Below are positions 32,964-32,973 of a DNA stretch of 32,973 nt, piece after piece; within the stretch, counting starts at the first letter, position 1; each line of letters starts with the position of its first letter. A program made the position numbers and the translations under genes. Origin of the DNA: Sphingomonas sp. CCH9-E2 (lineage in GTDB: Bacteria > Pseudomonadota > Alphaproteobacteria > Sphingomonadales > Sphingomonadaceae); the NCBI RefSeq assembly GCF_001557215.1, contig NZ_LSJM01000030.1, positions 1-32,973 of the forward strand, read 5' to 3'. A model generated the notes under the pieces. It was not told the DNA's origin, ran no database searches, and saw only the letters and a program-made list of their open reading frames with translations.

Positions 32964-32973
32964 GGTCCAACAT

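Noticed and set aside
1..32973. CRISPR array, prophage, insertion sequence or defence island
   Set aside because: No regularly spaced repeats, no transposase or integrase reading frame and no defence-family domain were seen; the gene order is ordinary core chromosome.

Overview
This is a continuous piece of a GC-rich (about 65-68%) alphaproteobacterial chromosome, most likely from the Sphingomonadales (Sphingomonas or a close relative). Pointers to this are the CckA-type hybrid kinase, a recA promoter carrying the alphaproteobacterial direct-repeat LexA box (GTTC-N7-GTTC), the tight DUF2066-hda-ppk-ppx cluster, and two copies of a REP-like repeat built around GGCTTGACCCGGG. Almost everything is core housekeeping. 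I found no prophage, transposase, CRISPR array, rRNA or tRNA, and no recognisable defence or secondary-metabolite system.

Layout. 1-2.7 kb: N-terminal part of a Tat-exported M24-type peptidase (-), diverging from a GltP-type symporter (+), which converges on a GST-family gene (-). 2.7-4.4 kb: a 430-nt gene-poor stretch with a terminator, then recA (-) with its LexA-controlled promoter. 4.4-5.9 kb: an adenine deaminase-like gene translationally coupled to a phosphoribosyltransferase (+), a compact purine-salvage pair. 5.9-10.8 kb (all -): single-domain response regulator, cckA, and an M13 metallopeptidase lipoprotein. 10.9-13.4 kb (-): dapA, a lower-GC unknown gene, smpB and a DUF2062 membrane protein, packed like an operon. 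13.4-16.4 kb (+): soluble lytic transglycosylase, GNAT acetyltransferase and greB, joined by GTGA and TTGA start/stop overlaps. 16.4-19.0 kb (-): aspS then ppk2. 19.1-20.5 kb (+): rnd and a small I78-type lipoprotein. 20.5-26.1 kb (-): DUF2066 protein, hda, ppk1, ppx, each overlapping the next by 4 nt. 26.3-28.4 kb (+): purM, purN, and a YjbR-family gene. 28.5-32.9 kb (+): a small unknown protein, an EEP-family hydrolase, a large patatin-like protein, a LapA-domain membrane protein and pyrF, ending in a REP-like inverted pair.

Functional themes are nucleotide synthesis and salvage (purM, purN, pyrF, adenine deaminase, phosphoribosyltransferase), polyphosphate metabolism (ppk1, ppx, ppk2 within 8 kb), replication and cell-cycle control (hda, cckA, recA), and translation quality control (smpB, aspS, greB). 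The least ordinary items are the low-GC unknown gene between dapA and smpB, the salvage pair facing the SOS promoter, the repeat-derived hairpin containing the purN ribosome-binding site, and the hda-polyphosphate operon.
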